Program-made: the position numbers and the translations under genes | Origin: Cladosporium sp. IMV 00045 | Taxonomy: Eukaryota; Ascomycota; Dothideomycetes; Cladosporiales; Cladosporiaceae | Direction of reading: 5' to 3' | Assembly: GCA_001931905.2 (NCBI GenBank) | Contig: MSJI02000339.1 | Span: 20,226 to 84,225 of the forward strand | Length of the DNA: 64,000 nucleotides | In this document: positions 54,270-63,647 of the stretch, piece by piece | Layout of the letters: each line of letters opens with the position of its first letter | Position numbering within the stretch: the stretch's first letter is position 1 | The notes under the pieces: generated by a model | Seen by the model: only the letters and a program-made list of their open reading frames with translations | Told to the model about the DNA's origin: nothing | Databases searched by the model: none

Positions 54270-55270
54270 CGTTGCTGATGACGAGTGCGGCTATGGTTGT
54301 TTTGGTGGTGTGGTTGTTAAGGTGTGTGTAGGTGATTGGAAGTGGAAGAGAAGGTGTTGTATGTGGAGGTTGTCAGGGGAAGGGAAGAGGTAGTTGTGCT
54401 GTGTGAAGTTGGTTGGAAAGTGAAAAGGAGGGGAAGTTGTCAGTGAGATTGGCCTTTGTGACTGACGCGGGAAGGGTCTGATCGCCTGTCAGGCGAGTGT
54501 GAGGTTGGTTGTTGTGGTATGAGTGGTTGATTGGCAGTCGAAGAGAAGGGATTATCGTGTTTTATGTGGTATGTTGTCAGGGGAAGAGAAGTGGTTGTCG
54601 TAGTGTGTGTGGTTGGTTGGTAGGGGAAGAAGAGGGAAAGTTGTCAGTGAGGTTGGCTTTTGTGCCTGTCGCGGCAAGGGTCTGATCAGCTGTCAGGCGA
54701 GGTTGCGCTACTAGATATAGCTTGTCACTCTCACACGTGCGGCACAAGGGCAATCATGTGAAGTCTTCAGTCGTTGGACTCTCGGGAAGGTGCGGCCCCA
54801 GGCGGTTGATGATGGCTCGTAGTACGGTGACTCGAATGCCGCCAAGTCGTAGGCGATCCGTGGCCCAGTGCAAGAATCAGGAGCTACTTTCTTCTGCTGG
54901 CTGGTTGTGTATCTCAGTCACTGGCGATTTGGATTATGCTGTGATGGTGGTAGGTAGTACTGTAAGCGCAGTGCTTGAGGGGGAGAGAGAGGTAGGAGAG
55001 AAAGATATAAGATACGGCTGTGCAAGATCGGCTGGGGGTCTTCATAAGCTAAATGGTCAAGACTGCTGGGCGCGCGCGTATCGATAGGCTTAGCCAAATC
55101 GATACGCATATGATTGCCACCCTGATATTGAACCAAATCAGAGTCCAGCCTACAAACCAAAGTCAAGGCATTGATCCAACGGAGGGAACCAACATTGCCC
55201 GGTCAGACTGTCAACCGGCCATCAGCACGAAGTCAACCAGGCACTGTGCTCACTTTCGATCAATCGACCA
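54270..55270. other. Intergenic: 204-bp tandem duplication upstream of orphan gene
   Basis: About 1 kb. The part next to the orphan gene carries the duplicated block listed separately; the remainder to 55270 has no supported gene (the 121-codon frame at 54722-55087 lacks family signal). Confidence 0.6.
54310..54715. repeat. Imperfect 204-bp tandem duplication
   Basis: Two adjacent copies of about 204 bp. The block GTTGTCAGTGAG starts at 54436 in the first copy and 54640 in the second, and is followed in both by (T)GGC(C/T)TTTGTG, GAAGGGTCTGATC or CAAGGGTCTGATC, and CTGTCAGGCGAG. Upstream parts also match (GTGGTTGGTTGG, TTGTCAGGGGAAG). It begins about 40 bp upstream of the orphan gene's start codon, so it forms that gene's promoter or leader. 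Copies differ at many positions, so the event is not recent. Confidence 0.8.
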
Positions 55271-56124
55271 TCAACTGGTCTTCCTCTTGAAGAAGCGGCT
55301 CGTATCGCCCATGGGGAAGCTGAAGCCCAACGCCTCTTGACACATCAGGTTGCCCACAGTATAGTACCCGAGCATTCCGGATGCGAAAGCAAAAGCGCCT
55401 CCGGCTTTGTTGACCGCCACGGCCGTTTCAGTCAGGCCATCTGCCGTGAGGAAGTACCCAGCGGAGACCAACGTGAAGGCGAGCTGAACGGTGAAGAAGA
55501 TTCCGAAGTATACCAGATTGAGAGGTGCCGAACCGATGAGAAAGAAGAAGTTGAAGACAGACCACACTTGAAAGGGGGAGGTCAGCTCAAGGCACGAAGC
55601 AAGGAGGACGACGAAGGGTACGAGGACTTACTCAGCACGAAGAATCCGAGGGCATTGTTATATTCAACAGAGTCAACACCGCCATAAGATTCTGCCACTC
55701 CAAACAGTGGCGTGACGATTACTCCAAAACCGAAGTAGAACAACCCGAAAGCACTCAGGACTGTGTAGGCATACGTGTTGCCGAGAACGATCTCCCATTG
55801 AGCCGATACCACCATGCCGATACCTGCCACAGCGAAGAAATTCCCGATGAAAGCATTGGTGGTCGACAAACCCCGCCATCCCATCAAAGCGAACGAAAGC
55901 GTGGTCAAGGTTGTTGCGAATGCACCGATGGCGAGTGCTGTAGGCGAGCCTAGTTGGGCTTTGATCGTGATGGGTACAGGGATGTATTGTACGTTGAATG
56001 GGGAGTTGGAGGAGCCTGAGGATGCACTTGCAGCATGGCCGCCAGCGAGCTTTTCGTAAAAGTCCTGGTTTGTGGTGATGTTTCGAAGGCCTTCAAGTTG
56101 TTCGACACGGTTAGCGGTCGCCAT
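55271..56124 (-). CDS. GPR1/FUN34/YaaH-family transporter, second paralogue
   Basis: Two exons, 56124-55632 and 55566-55271 (65-bp intron), give 262 residues. The start MATANRVEQLEGLRNITTNQ was chosen because the upstream in-frame sequence is not conserved in character. TM1 is LGSPTALAIGAFATTLTTLS, where the usual Asn-Pro of the family is Ser-Pro. Then follow ALMGWRGLSTTNAFIGNFFA, ENTYAYTVLSAFGLFYFGFG-like helices and VWSVFNFFFLIGSAPLNLVY. Six helices in all. Predicted plasma- or internal-membrane carrier or sensor for acetate, other short acids or ammonium. It has different exon structure and low similarity to the family member at 31.9-33.3 kb, so they are old paralogues. Confidence 0.9.
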
Positions 56125-56989
56125 GGTTGGGAGGTTTGGAACAAGGCTGATTGTTATTGAGGATGCTGTGAAGCGTAAAAGAGCACACAAATAGTGGGTC
56201 CAAGGGGAAGGAAGGGAGACTGTGATATTGACAAGGACTGAACCTGGTTGCCGGTTCTCATGGGTTCGCACAGCTCTTATACAAGGGCATACAAACCTTT
56301 GAGCTACGGTAAAGGCGATGTCATGCCCGACGCATCGCCAATGAGAAGTTCTCAATGATCTGAGTGTTTGCATTCAATGGGTGAACGGGGAGATATCGTC
56401 TGCTGTTGGCTGTCGACCAGAGCATTGGCAATCTGCGGGTAGAAGCACGCCATACCCAAGTGCCGTACCGGTGGGAAGGTAGCATGTGCGAGGATTCCGG
56501 AGAAAATCAGGCGAGCCATCAGGCCTGGGACATGGACCGGTGCTTTCTGCGAAATTCAACGTTGATGCATGTGTTTGCTGTGATATTGCGTCTGCTGTTG
56601 CGAGATGGATGATGGTGCTTGAGGAGCAATGGCGTGATTGAGGACCTTCGCACCTCATGCTTGACGCAACGCAAGATACAAAACTTGGTGGTGAACCAGA
56701 CTGTGATTATTCGCCCAATTCCAATTTTCACCCATTTTGTCTTTCTCGTTTGCATGGATCCGAATATATTGATCTGTATGCTGCAAGATAAGTAACTCCG
56801 ATGAAGTGAGGTCGATGTATTGCGGTGCCTCGTACCTCGGCCCAGTGGAAAGCTGGGATGATGTTGCCCCTCGCAGCTCCTCACCTCGCGAAACAGACAT
56901 AAGGCATACATTTCATCAGTACATGTGTCCATTGTAAGATACCTCTTGTAACAAAATTCCATTAGCATCAATACTTCAGGAAACCCACA
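56125..56989. other. Divergent promoter region, acetate-transporter paralogue and enoyl-CoA hydratase
   Basis: About 870 bp between outward-facing genes. The 150-codon minus frame at 56519-56971 shows no protein family and is rejected. No other feature seen. Confidence 0.5.
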
Positions 56990-57907
56990 ATGTCCAAGCC
57001 AAACTTCGATCTCCCAGAGCCAACCGGCAAATACTGCGTCCTTACATATCCCGCACCAGGAGTCTTACTCGTACGACTAAACCGACCCAAAGACTTGAAC
57101 TGCATCAATCAAGAGGGTCACGCCGAATTGGATAAGATCTGGGCATGGCTCGACGCTGAGCCCACGCTAAATGTGGGCATCGTCACTGGTACTGGCCGCG
57201 CTTTCTGCGCTGGCGCCGATTTGAAGGGTAAGATTTGCATCTATCCTCCTCAATTTTCATGGAGGACATCGCAGCCTTCAGAGTTGATATAACTTTTCTG
57301 ACTTCATACCACAGAATGGAACTCTATGAACTCTGAGAACCGCACACGCCCAATGCCACCATCCGGCTTTGGAGCTCTGTCTCGACGAAACGGCCGCAAG
57401 CCCATTATAGCAGCAGTAAACGGCCTCGCTTATGGCGGCGGGACAGAAATCATCGTCAACTGTGACATGGTGATAGCAGCCAAGAAAGCGACTTTTGCCC
57501 TGCCAGAAGTCAAACGCGGCGTTGTTGCAGTGGCGGGCGCTTTGCCTCGCATTGTGCGCACTATCGGCCGACCTCGAGCTATGGAGATGGCTCTTACTGG
57601 ACGAACTGTGCCCGCACAGGAAGCGTGCGAGTGGGGTTTGATTAACAAAGTTGTGGGAGACGGGGAGGGTGAGGTCGTCGCGGCTGCGGTCGAGTATGCG
57701 AAGATGATTGCAGACAACAGTCCGGATGCTGTGATTGTAAGTCGAGAGGGAATCAAGATGGGCTGGGAGGGTGTTGGTGCCGAGGAAGGTAGTAGGTTGT
57801 TGGTTGAGAATTGGTATCCCAGACTGGCGGCTGGGGATAATATCAAAGAGGGTGTGAAGGCTTTCGTTGAGAAGAGGAAGCCGCAGTGGAAGGCTGCTAA
57901 ATTGTGA
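56990..57907 (+). CDS. Enoyl-CoA hydratase/isomerase, probably peroxisomal
   Basis: Two exons, 56990-57227 and 57315-57907 (87-bp intron), give 276 residues. Crotonase-fold features appear in order: GVLLVRLNRPKDLNCINQEG, the first oxyanion-hole loop GTGRAFCAGADLKEW, the second AAVNGLAYGGGTEIIVNCDM, and ATFALPEVKRGVVAVAGALP, where a catalytic Glu is expected. The protein ends in AKL, a functional variant of the SKL peroxisomal targeting signal, so a role in peroxisomal beta-oxidation or a related CoA pathway is likely. Substrate chain length is not inferable. Confidence 0.92.
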
Positions 57908-58237
57908 TGTTGTCAAAGTTAGTGATGGACTTCATCTGAGCTATATGAAATGTTTGCTTCTGGATGTAGCTCAGTTCAGAAAGCGTGGTTACAAAGTAAT
58001 GAGATACTTTTATCTTGAGCTGTGGTGGATCTCCCACTCCGCTTGGTCGGCCAAACAGACGTCACATCAAACTTCTCAGACTTCTTCATTCTCCTCAACA
58101 TCACAATTCATCTAATAATAAAGCCAAAAAAAATCTGCCTAAATCGAGCATTGAGCCTGCGATTCTCCCAATCCATAAGGTCAATCCCCAACTACACTGC
58201 GGCAAAAGCAAAACCACACCCACCAAACCCCACCAAA
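57908..58237. other. Intergenic: promoter of rhodanese-like gene
   Basis: About 330 bp, with a C/A-rich leader (CACACCCACCAAACCCCACC) just before the next start. Nothing else seen. Confidence 0.5.
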
Positions 58238-58761
58238 ATGTCAAACTACACAATCGCCAACCTCCCACGCATCTCACGAGAAAAGCTCGCCACCCTCGTG
58301 CGGACCAAAACGCCCAACCTCGCCGTCATCGACGTGCGCGACAGCGACTACGTCGGCGGGCACATCCTCAACGGCATCAACGTGCCCGTGCAAACGCACG
58401 ACTACCGCATGCCGGAGCTGGTGCGGACGCTCAAAGATAAGCAGACCGTCGTTTTTCACTGCGCGCTCAGCCAGCAGAGAGGGCCGAGTTCGGCTTTGAG
58501 ATACCTGCGTGAGAAGGAGAGGTTGGAGGGGAATGCTGGTGCGGAAGCCAGTGGCGATGGTGAGGGCGTCGTCGAGGGTGGGCAGACGGTTTATGTGCTT
58601 GAAGGGGGGTTTGTGAAGTGGCAGGAAGTGTGAGTTTTCTTGTGAAATTTTGGTGCTTTTATGGTGAGGATTGCTAATTTTGTTTTCTTGCGAACAGGTA
58701 TGGCGAGGATAAGGAGCTTACTGAAGATTACGCCAAGGACATTTGGGAGTTTGGCTACTAG
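58238..58761 (+). CDS. CDC25/rhodanese-like phosphatase-type protein
   Basis: Two exons, 58238-58629 and 58698-58761 (68-bp intron), give 151 residues, the size of small single-domain rhodanese phosphatases (yeast Ych1, fission-yeast Ibp1, Arr2). VIDVRDSDYVGGHILNGINV is the CH2A motif of this fold. The active-site loop VVFHCALSQQRGPSSALRY has Cys followed by Arg five residues on (CX5R), so phosphatase or arsenate-reductase chemistry is more likely than sulfur transfer. The short second exon supplies the final helix (YGEDKELTEDYAKDIWEFGY). Confidence 0.9.
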
Positions 58762-59245
58762 ACGACGGCAATGCTTTAATTCGACAAGATCAAGACGCCA
58801 CGGGGGTCTCGCACGACAACGTTCATATTCACACAATCAAAAGCCAATATGTGAGAACGTGGCTCTTTCTCAGCTTCTCCAAAAGAATCAATCCATCTCT
58901 TGTCCAACAAATCCCGCTAGTTCCTTCAAAGCAAGGCTCCAATTCGCCAACTCCTTTGATACCCCTGCTGCACTAAAACAAGCTGACAACCTCAAGCCCT
59001 CGCGTACATAATCAGACCGCACATCAACACCTTCAGCCGCACCGTAGTCGACTCGCTTATCAACCAGTCCTGCCTACCCGACCTTTGCTTTGACCCAGCA
59101 AACATGCCCAGATAAGCAATGTTCCGCTGCATAGTCTGATGAACTGCTTAGTTTATGAAGCCTACATATGAAGAAGAACATTGCCAACCTCACCACCACC
59201 ACATCCCCCAATAATCAACAACCAACCCCCCAAAAAACTACGCCA
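58762..59245. other. Intergenic region
   Basis: About 480 bp between the rhodanese-like and ABM-like genes; no gene or repeat seen. Confidence 0.5.
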
Positions 59246-59592
59246 ATGACCACCACAACCAAACCCATCACCCCCCTCCAATTCATCCTCAACGTCCGCA
59301 TCAAAATCCACCCGACCTCCCTACAAGCCTTCCTCTCCGCCATCCGACCCGCATACGAAGCCGTGCTGCGCGAGGAGGAATGTGTGTTTTTCAACTTGGG
59401 GGTGGGCGAGGAAGTCAAGTTACTTCCCGACGGAGGAGTTGACGAAAACGATGAGGAAAAGACGTACACGATCATCTCCTTCAGCGAAGGCTGGAATTGC
59501 ACTCTGGAACACTTCCAAAATGTGCAGCTGAAGAGGGACTATTATGTGCCGTATCAGGAGGCTACGGTTGGGTTGTGGTTGGAAGCTCGTAA

Positions 59593-59643
<51 letters not shown>

Positions 59644-59773
59644 CTGTTTTTGTTTCACGCTGGAAATGACGAACGAGGATGATTGCGCAGGCTGATGAAA
59701 ATGTCGGAACACAGCGACGTTCGAAATCGTCCGCCCCCAAGAAGGGTTTTGCAACTACAAGCCTGGGATGTGA
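59246..59773 (+). CDS. Small ABM-like (antibiotic biosynthesis monooxygenase) protein
   Basis: Two exons, 59246-59588 and 59715-59773, give 133 residues; the 126-bp intron is mostly a CT microsatellite. An ATG at 59168 is in frame but precedes low-complexity Thr/Pro sequence. The region QFILNVRIKIHPTSLQAFLS, then AIRPAYEAVLREEECVFFNL, fits the first beta-alpha of the dimeric ferredoxin-like ABM fold, and YTIISFSEGWNCTLEHFQNV with VQLKRDYYVPYQEAT its second half. Exon 2 adds PTFEIVRPQEGFCNYKPGM. Related small proteins act in oxidation of aromatic polyketides or in haem or small-molecule degradation. No cofactor-binding residue can be assigned. It is next to an ACMSD-type decarboxylase on the opposite strand. 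Confidence 0.75.
59596..59640. repeat. (CT)n microsatellite inside an intron
   Basis: About 45 bp of perfect CT repeats beginning just after the GTAAGT-like donor of the ABM-like gene's intron. The length is likely to vary between isolates. Confidence 0.95.
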
Positions 59774-59944
59774 GGAGACGGAGAAGTATAGAATTTGATG
59801 CTGGTACGCTGATTTTTGAGGCGAAGATGGGTTCGGCCATGGCATCAACGAGACTGCAACGAAGTAAGAAACCAATGAGACATGAAGCAGAGTAAACTGG
59901 CTCACTTTCAATCCATCTACCACCACCAAGTCCAACTCTCACTA

Positions 59945-60982
59945 CTACAACCCCAACAACCTCTCCGCATTCCTCCCATACATATTCTCAATCTCCTCCC
60001 TGCCAAACATCCCTTTCATCCCCTCATCTAACTTCCCCCTGAGAAACTCCACCCCCTCCGCCTTCGTGTAAGGGAAATCACTCCCATACAACAACCTCTC
60101 ATGCCCCACGCCCGCACCCTCAATCAACCCGACAATCTGCCCCGGAAACGGAAATCCCGCCAAATCGAACCAAAACTGCCTATTCAGCGCCTCCTTCACA
60201 TCCTCCTCCGCGCTCGCCTCCCAGTCGCCCGGCACGAGCGTGCTGAAACCCGTCCACCGCGAGAGGAGCGGCGGGCTGGCGCCTGCTAAGTGCGGGAGGA
60301 TGATTTTCAGGTCTGGACAGCGTTTGACGGTGCCGCTGAGGAAGAGGTTGGAGACTACCCGGGCGGTGTCGAAGAGGAATTCGAGCATGGGGTTGGGGAA
60401 TTTGTGGGCTAGAGGGGTTGCTCGCGTGGGATCTTGGGGTGAAGCGTGCGTTTTGGACACGAGATTTGGGTCGCTGCAGGAAATGCAAGGGGTCGTGGGG
60501 TGGATGAACAAGGTTGCTTTGCGGCGGTTGAGCTCGTCGAAAATGGGGTCGAAGAGCGGGTCGCCGAGGTAGTGGCCGTGGCCGTTGGTCAGGAGGACGA
60601 AGCCGTCGCAGCCTTCGTCGGCGGAGAGGGCGATTTCTTTCAGGCATAGGTCGACATCTGGAATGGGGAGGCTGGCCCAGTAGCCGAAGCGGTGGGGGAG
60701 GCGTTTCTTGAGATCAGCGGCGTAGGCGTTGCAGTCTCGTGTTAGGGAGGCGGCGAGGGAGGCGTTGTTGTGGACGAGGTGTGTGCCCGGCGTGGAGATA
60801 GAGAGGATTGATTTTTCAATGCCGTTCTTGTCCATTAGTTCGAGGTGGGCTTCCTCGCTCCATTCCGGTAGGTAGGGCATGCCGTCTGGGTTGGCATGGC
60901 CGTTTTCTAGACATGCTTTGCGGTAGAAGGGCGGGAGGAAGTGGACGTGGACGTCGATTTTGGAGGGCATTGTCGTTGCCAT
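59945..60982 (-). CDS. ACMSD-type amidohydrolase, 6-methylsalicylate decarboxylase-like
   Basis: Single exon, 345 residues. The metal-binding HxH is at the start (MATTMPSKIDVHVHFLPPFY; His12, His14); further ligands lie in LFIHPTTPC (His), LPHLAGASP (His) and LLYGSDFPYT (Asp). The block NPMLEFLFDTARVVSNLFLS followed by GTVKRCPDLKIILPHLAG is characteristic of the fungal branch that includes 6-methylsalicylate decarboxylases and gamma-resorcylate-type decarboxylases. Predicted to remove CO2 from an aromatic acid in the cytosol with a Zn or Mn ion. No polyketide synthase is in the window, so catabolic use is at least as likely as a biosynthetic one. Confidence 0.9.
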   Translation of the reverse strand: MATTMPSKIDVHVHFLPPFYRKACLENGHANPDGMPYLPEWSEEAHLELMDKNGIEKSILSISTPGTHLVHNNASLAASLTRDCNAYAADLKKRLPHRFGYWASLPIPDVDLCLKEIALSADEGCDGFVLLTNGHGHYLGDPLFDPIFDELNRRKATLFIHPTTPCISCSDPNLVSKTHASPQDPTRATPLAHKFPNPMLEFLFDTARVVSNLFLSGTVKRCPDLKIILPHLAGASPPLLSRWTGFSTLVPGDWEASAEEDVKEALNRQFWFDLAGFPFPGQIVGLIEGAGVGHERLLYGSDFPYTKAEGVEFLRGKLDEGMKGMFGREEIENMYGRNAERLLGL

Positions 60983-61769
60983 GATTGAGAGTAGTGTTGA
61001 TTGCTAGCTGAAACCCGACTTGCGATGTTTTTAGAGTATCCAGAGGCAGTATATGAGGTCCAGTAGGTGAGGCAAAGACCGGTTGGGTAATGTTTTGTCG
61101 GCGTCAGCAACACATCTGCAGTCAGACCTGAAAGCTTAAAGCTCCTAATAACAGGTGGCATTCATCATTGCCGGCGCGTTCGGGATATATACATGATCGT
61201 AATATTGATAGTCGCTCATAGGTGGGGTTCGAATAACATTGACCGACCGCCGGCCCGGATATGCAGGAGAGCATTTTAACATTGCTCTTGGGGATCAGCC
61301 AATGTGGTCTCGTCTTCAGACTTGGAAATCGATCTCATCTACGTGAGAGACGAAGCAGGCTACCTAGCCTCGGGCGTTTTCATCGTATTCTTTGGACGAG
61401 AAGATGAAAAGACAAGGCTGTCAGTCAACGGGAAGATCTGATGTCGCGAATGTTTCTCGCAGGGTCTCCGCAGTGGGGCCGTTGCTCCGTGGAGGATTCG
61501 CTCGGATGCGGCGAAAGACAGACGCCGAAAGATGTCACTCCTCCATACCTTACAGTTCTCCTTCATGTTATTCGATGCTGAACATCATCCTTTCAATCTG
61601 ACTGCATGAGCTGACCAAGCCTCTACCTTTTCATAATCTCCGGACCCATAGAGTTGATTACATGTAGGTTCTCACAGCTGTTCCATCAGTTGTAAATCTA
61701 CCTCCTAATATCCGAGCCTTTCACCTCTTCTTTTCCTACTTTGATTCCACCAACAAAAAGGCACCTATC
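60983..61769. other. Divergent promoter region between two amidohydrolase genes
   Basis: About 790 bp between outward-facing genes. No supported gene, repeat or known site seen. Confidence 0.5.
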
Positions 61770-63096
61770 ATGGCATCATTCCTTCTTACTGACGTCCGCA
61801 TCTTCGACGGCGAGAACACCATCGGGTCCGGGTTCCTCCTCGTCGAAGATGGCAAGATCAAGCAAGTCTCAAAGACTCCAATCTCATTCTCCGGACCAAC
61901 CATCTCCAAACCAGGCCACACCGTCTTCCCAGGCCTGATCGACTGTCATGTCCACTGCGACGGTGGCAACCCCTCCGCCCTCCCACAGAGTCTCCGCTTC
62001 GGCGTCACCACCGTCTGCGACATGCACAATGAGTATCCCAACATCGAGAAACTCCGCAAACAAATCGCCGAGGAAGGCGACTGCGCCGACTTGAAAACGA
62101 CAAGCTACGCCGCCACCGTAGAAATGGGCTGGCCCATGCCCGTGATCGTAGCCCACAGCACGAACCCCAACATCCACGAGGAATTCGCGCTCTGGCCCAA
62201 GTTGGAGAAACCCTCAGACGCCGCAGGCTACATCCAAGACCGCCTGAAGGAAGGCGTGGACTACATCAAGCTCATGCACGAAAGCGGCGCCCTCATGGGG
62301 GCAGACTTCAACAAACCCAGCCTGGAGCTGCAAAAAGCCATCATCGACGAAGCACACGCCCACGGTCTGACAACCGTTGCCCACGCGCTCGTCAAAGCCG
62401 ACACGCTGGCCATCTTGAGCGCGGGCGTGGACGGTCTGACGCACCAGTTCTGCGACGCACCGATCGATCAGAGCGTCATCGACGCTTACAAGAGAAACAA
62501 CGCCCACCTCAACCCCACGCTTGCGGCGCTCGGCTCGCTGACCACAGAGGGCAAGGCGACGCAGGAGAGGTTCGCGCACGATCCGCGCGTGCAGCATCTG
62601 TTGCCGGAAGAGGCCAGACATCGCGTTTGTGCTTGCATGGAAATGTGTAAGGTCCCCGGCGCGAGTGTCGAGTTTGCCTATGAGGCTGTGAGGCAGCTGA
62701 AGGCGGCGGGGGTGGATGTGTTAGTGTGAGTTTGACGAGAAATCTTTTTCCGAGTGCTCTGATGGCACGCCTGAGATACATGACTGACGACATCTTCCCA
62801 GTGGCTCCGACTCCGCCGGCCCAGCAGTGGGCACAGCGTGGGGTCTGAGCATGCATCATGAACTGTACCTTTTCGTGAATCATTGCGGATTCTCGCCCGC
62901 GGAGGCTCTGCGGGCTGCCACTTCTCTGAATGCGAAGAGGTTTGGTTTCAAAGATAGAGGGCAGATCAAAGAGGGGTTGAGAGCGGATTTGGTGCTCGTG
63001 TTTGGGAATCCGTTGGAAGATATCGATGCCACGCTGGATTTGAAGGGAGTTTGGAAGGAGGGTGTGCTTTGTCAGACGTATGAGGGGAGGGTATGA
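61770..63096 (+). CDS. Metal-dependent amidohydrolase (imidazolonepropionase/prolidase-like)
   Basis: Two exons, 61770-62725 and 62802-63096 (76-bp intron), give 416 residues. The N-terminal beta-sandwich (ASFLLTDVRIFDGENTIGSG) leads to the HxH metal site in FPGLIDCHVHCDGG (His60, His62). The Lys expected to be carboxylated is in DYIKLMHESGALMG; two His in EAHAHGLTTVAHAL bind or orient the second metal, and the catalytic Asp is in GSDSAGPAVG at the exon junction. The C-terminal sandwich returns at IKEGLRADLVLVFGNPLEDI. This is the branch of the superfamily containing prolidase-like, ochratoxinase-like and imidazolonepropionase-like enzymes. It cleaves an amide or cyclic amide; substrate unknown. 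Probably cytosolic, since no signal peptide is present. Confidence 0.92.
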
Positions 63097-63647
63097 TTGG
63101 TGGGAGTGAGTGAGATGTTAGAGAACTTTGGTTGCTCTTCTTACTGTTGTGATGCATGTGATGGTACATATATCGTTTATATGTACATGTGACGAGCATC
63201 CTTTGACTTTTAACAAAGACAAAATCGTTTGAATGTTATATCGTCTGGTCAATCATTCGGATTTGGAGAACGCTACATGACCAGTAGCATTCAATGGGTT
63301 AATACCACTAGAATCGTTAATCTCATCCGAAGATGTTTGAAGACTTCAAAAATCAGAAGCTTCTCATTCGCTCTGGAATCTTCGAAAATTGGGCCGATGT
63401 CGTAGCCGCTGGAGCGCCGTTCTTCGGCAAAGCCAGCGAGAACTCCCGCGGCAGGGCCAGCCAAATTGTTAGACGGAACATCATAGGAGGAGAAAGAGAA
63501 GACAAGTCTTTACCAGCACTACTAACAACTTCACTTACACCATCAACCATCGCTCCTTGTTTCCCTTAAATGTCCTTCCATCGCATGAGATAAATACGGC
63601 CGCATAATTACCACCACACATTCCATCTCCGCTCCCTCAAAAAAACC
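63097..63647. other. Intergenic: promoter of mitochondrial DnaJ gene
   Basis: About 550 bp with no supported gene; the right end is the MDJ1 promoter and leader. Confidence 0.5.

Noticed and set aside
56519..56971. 150-codon minus-strand frame
   Set aside because: No motif, lies in a divergent promoter region and overlaps the expected leader of the enoyl-CoA hydratase gene.
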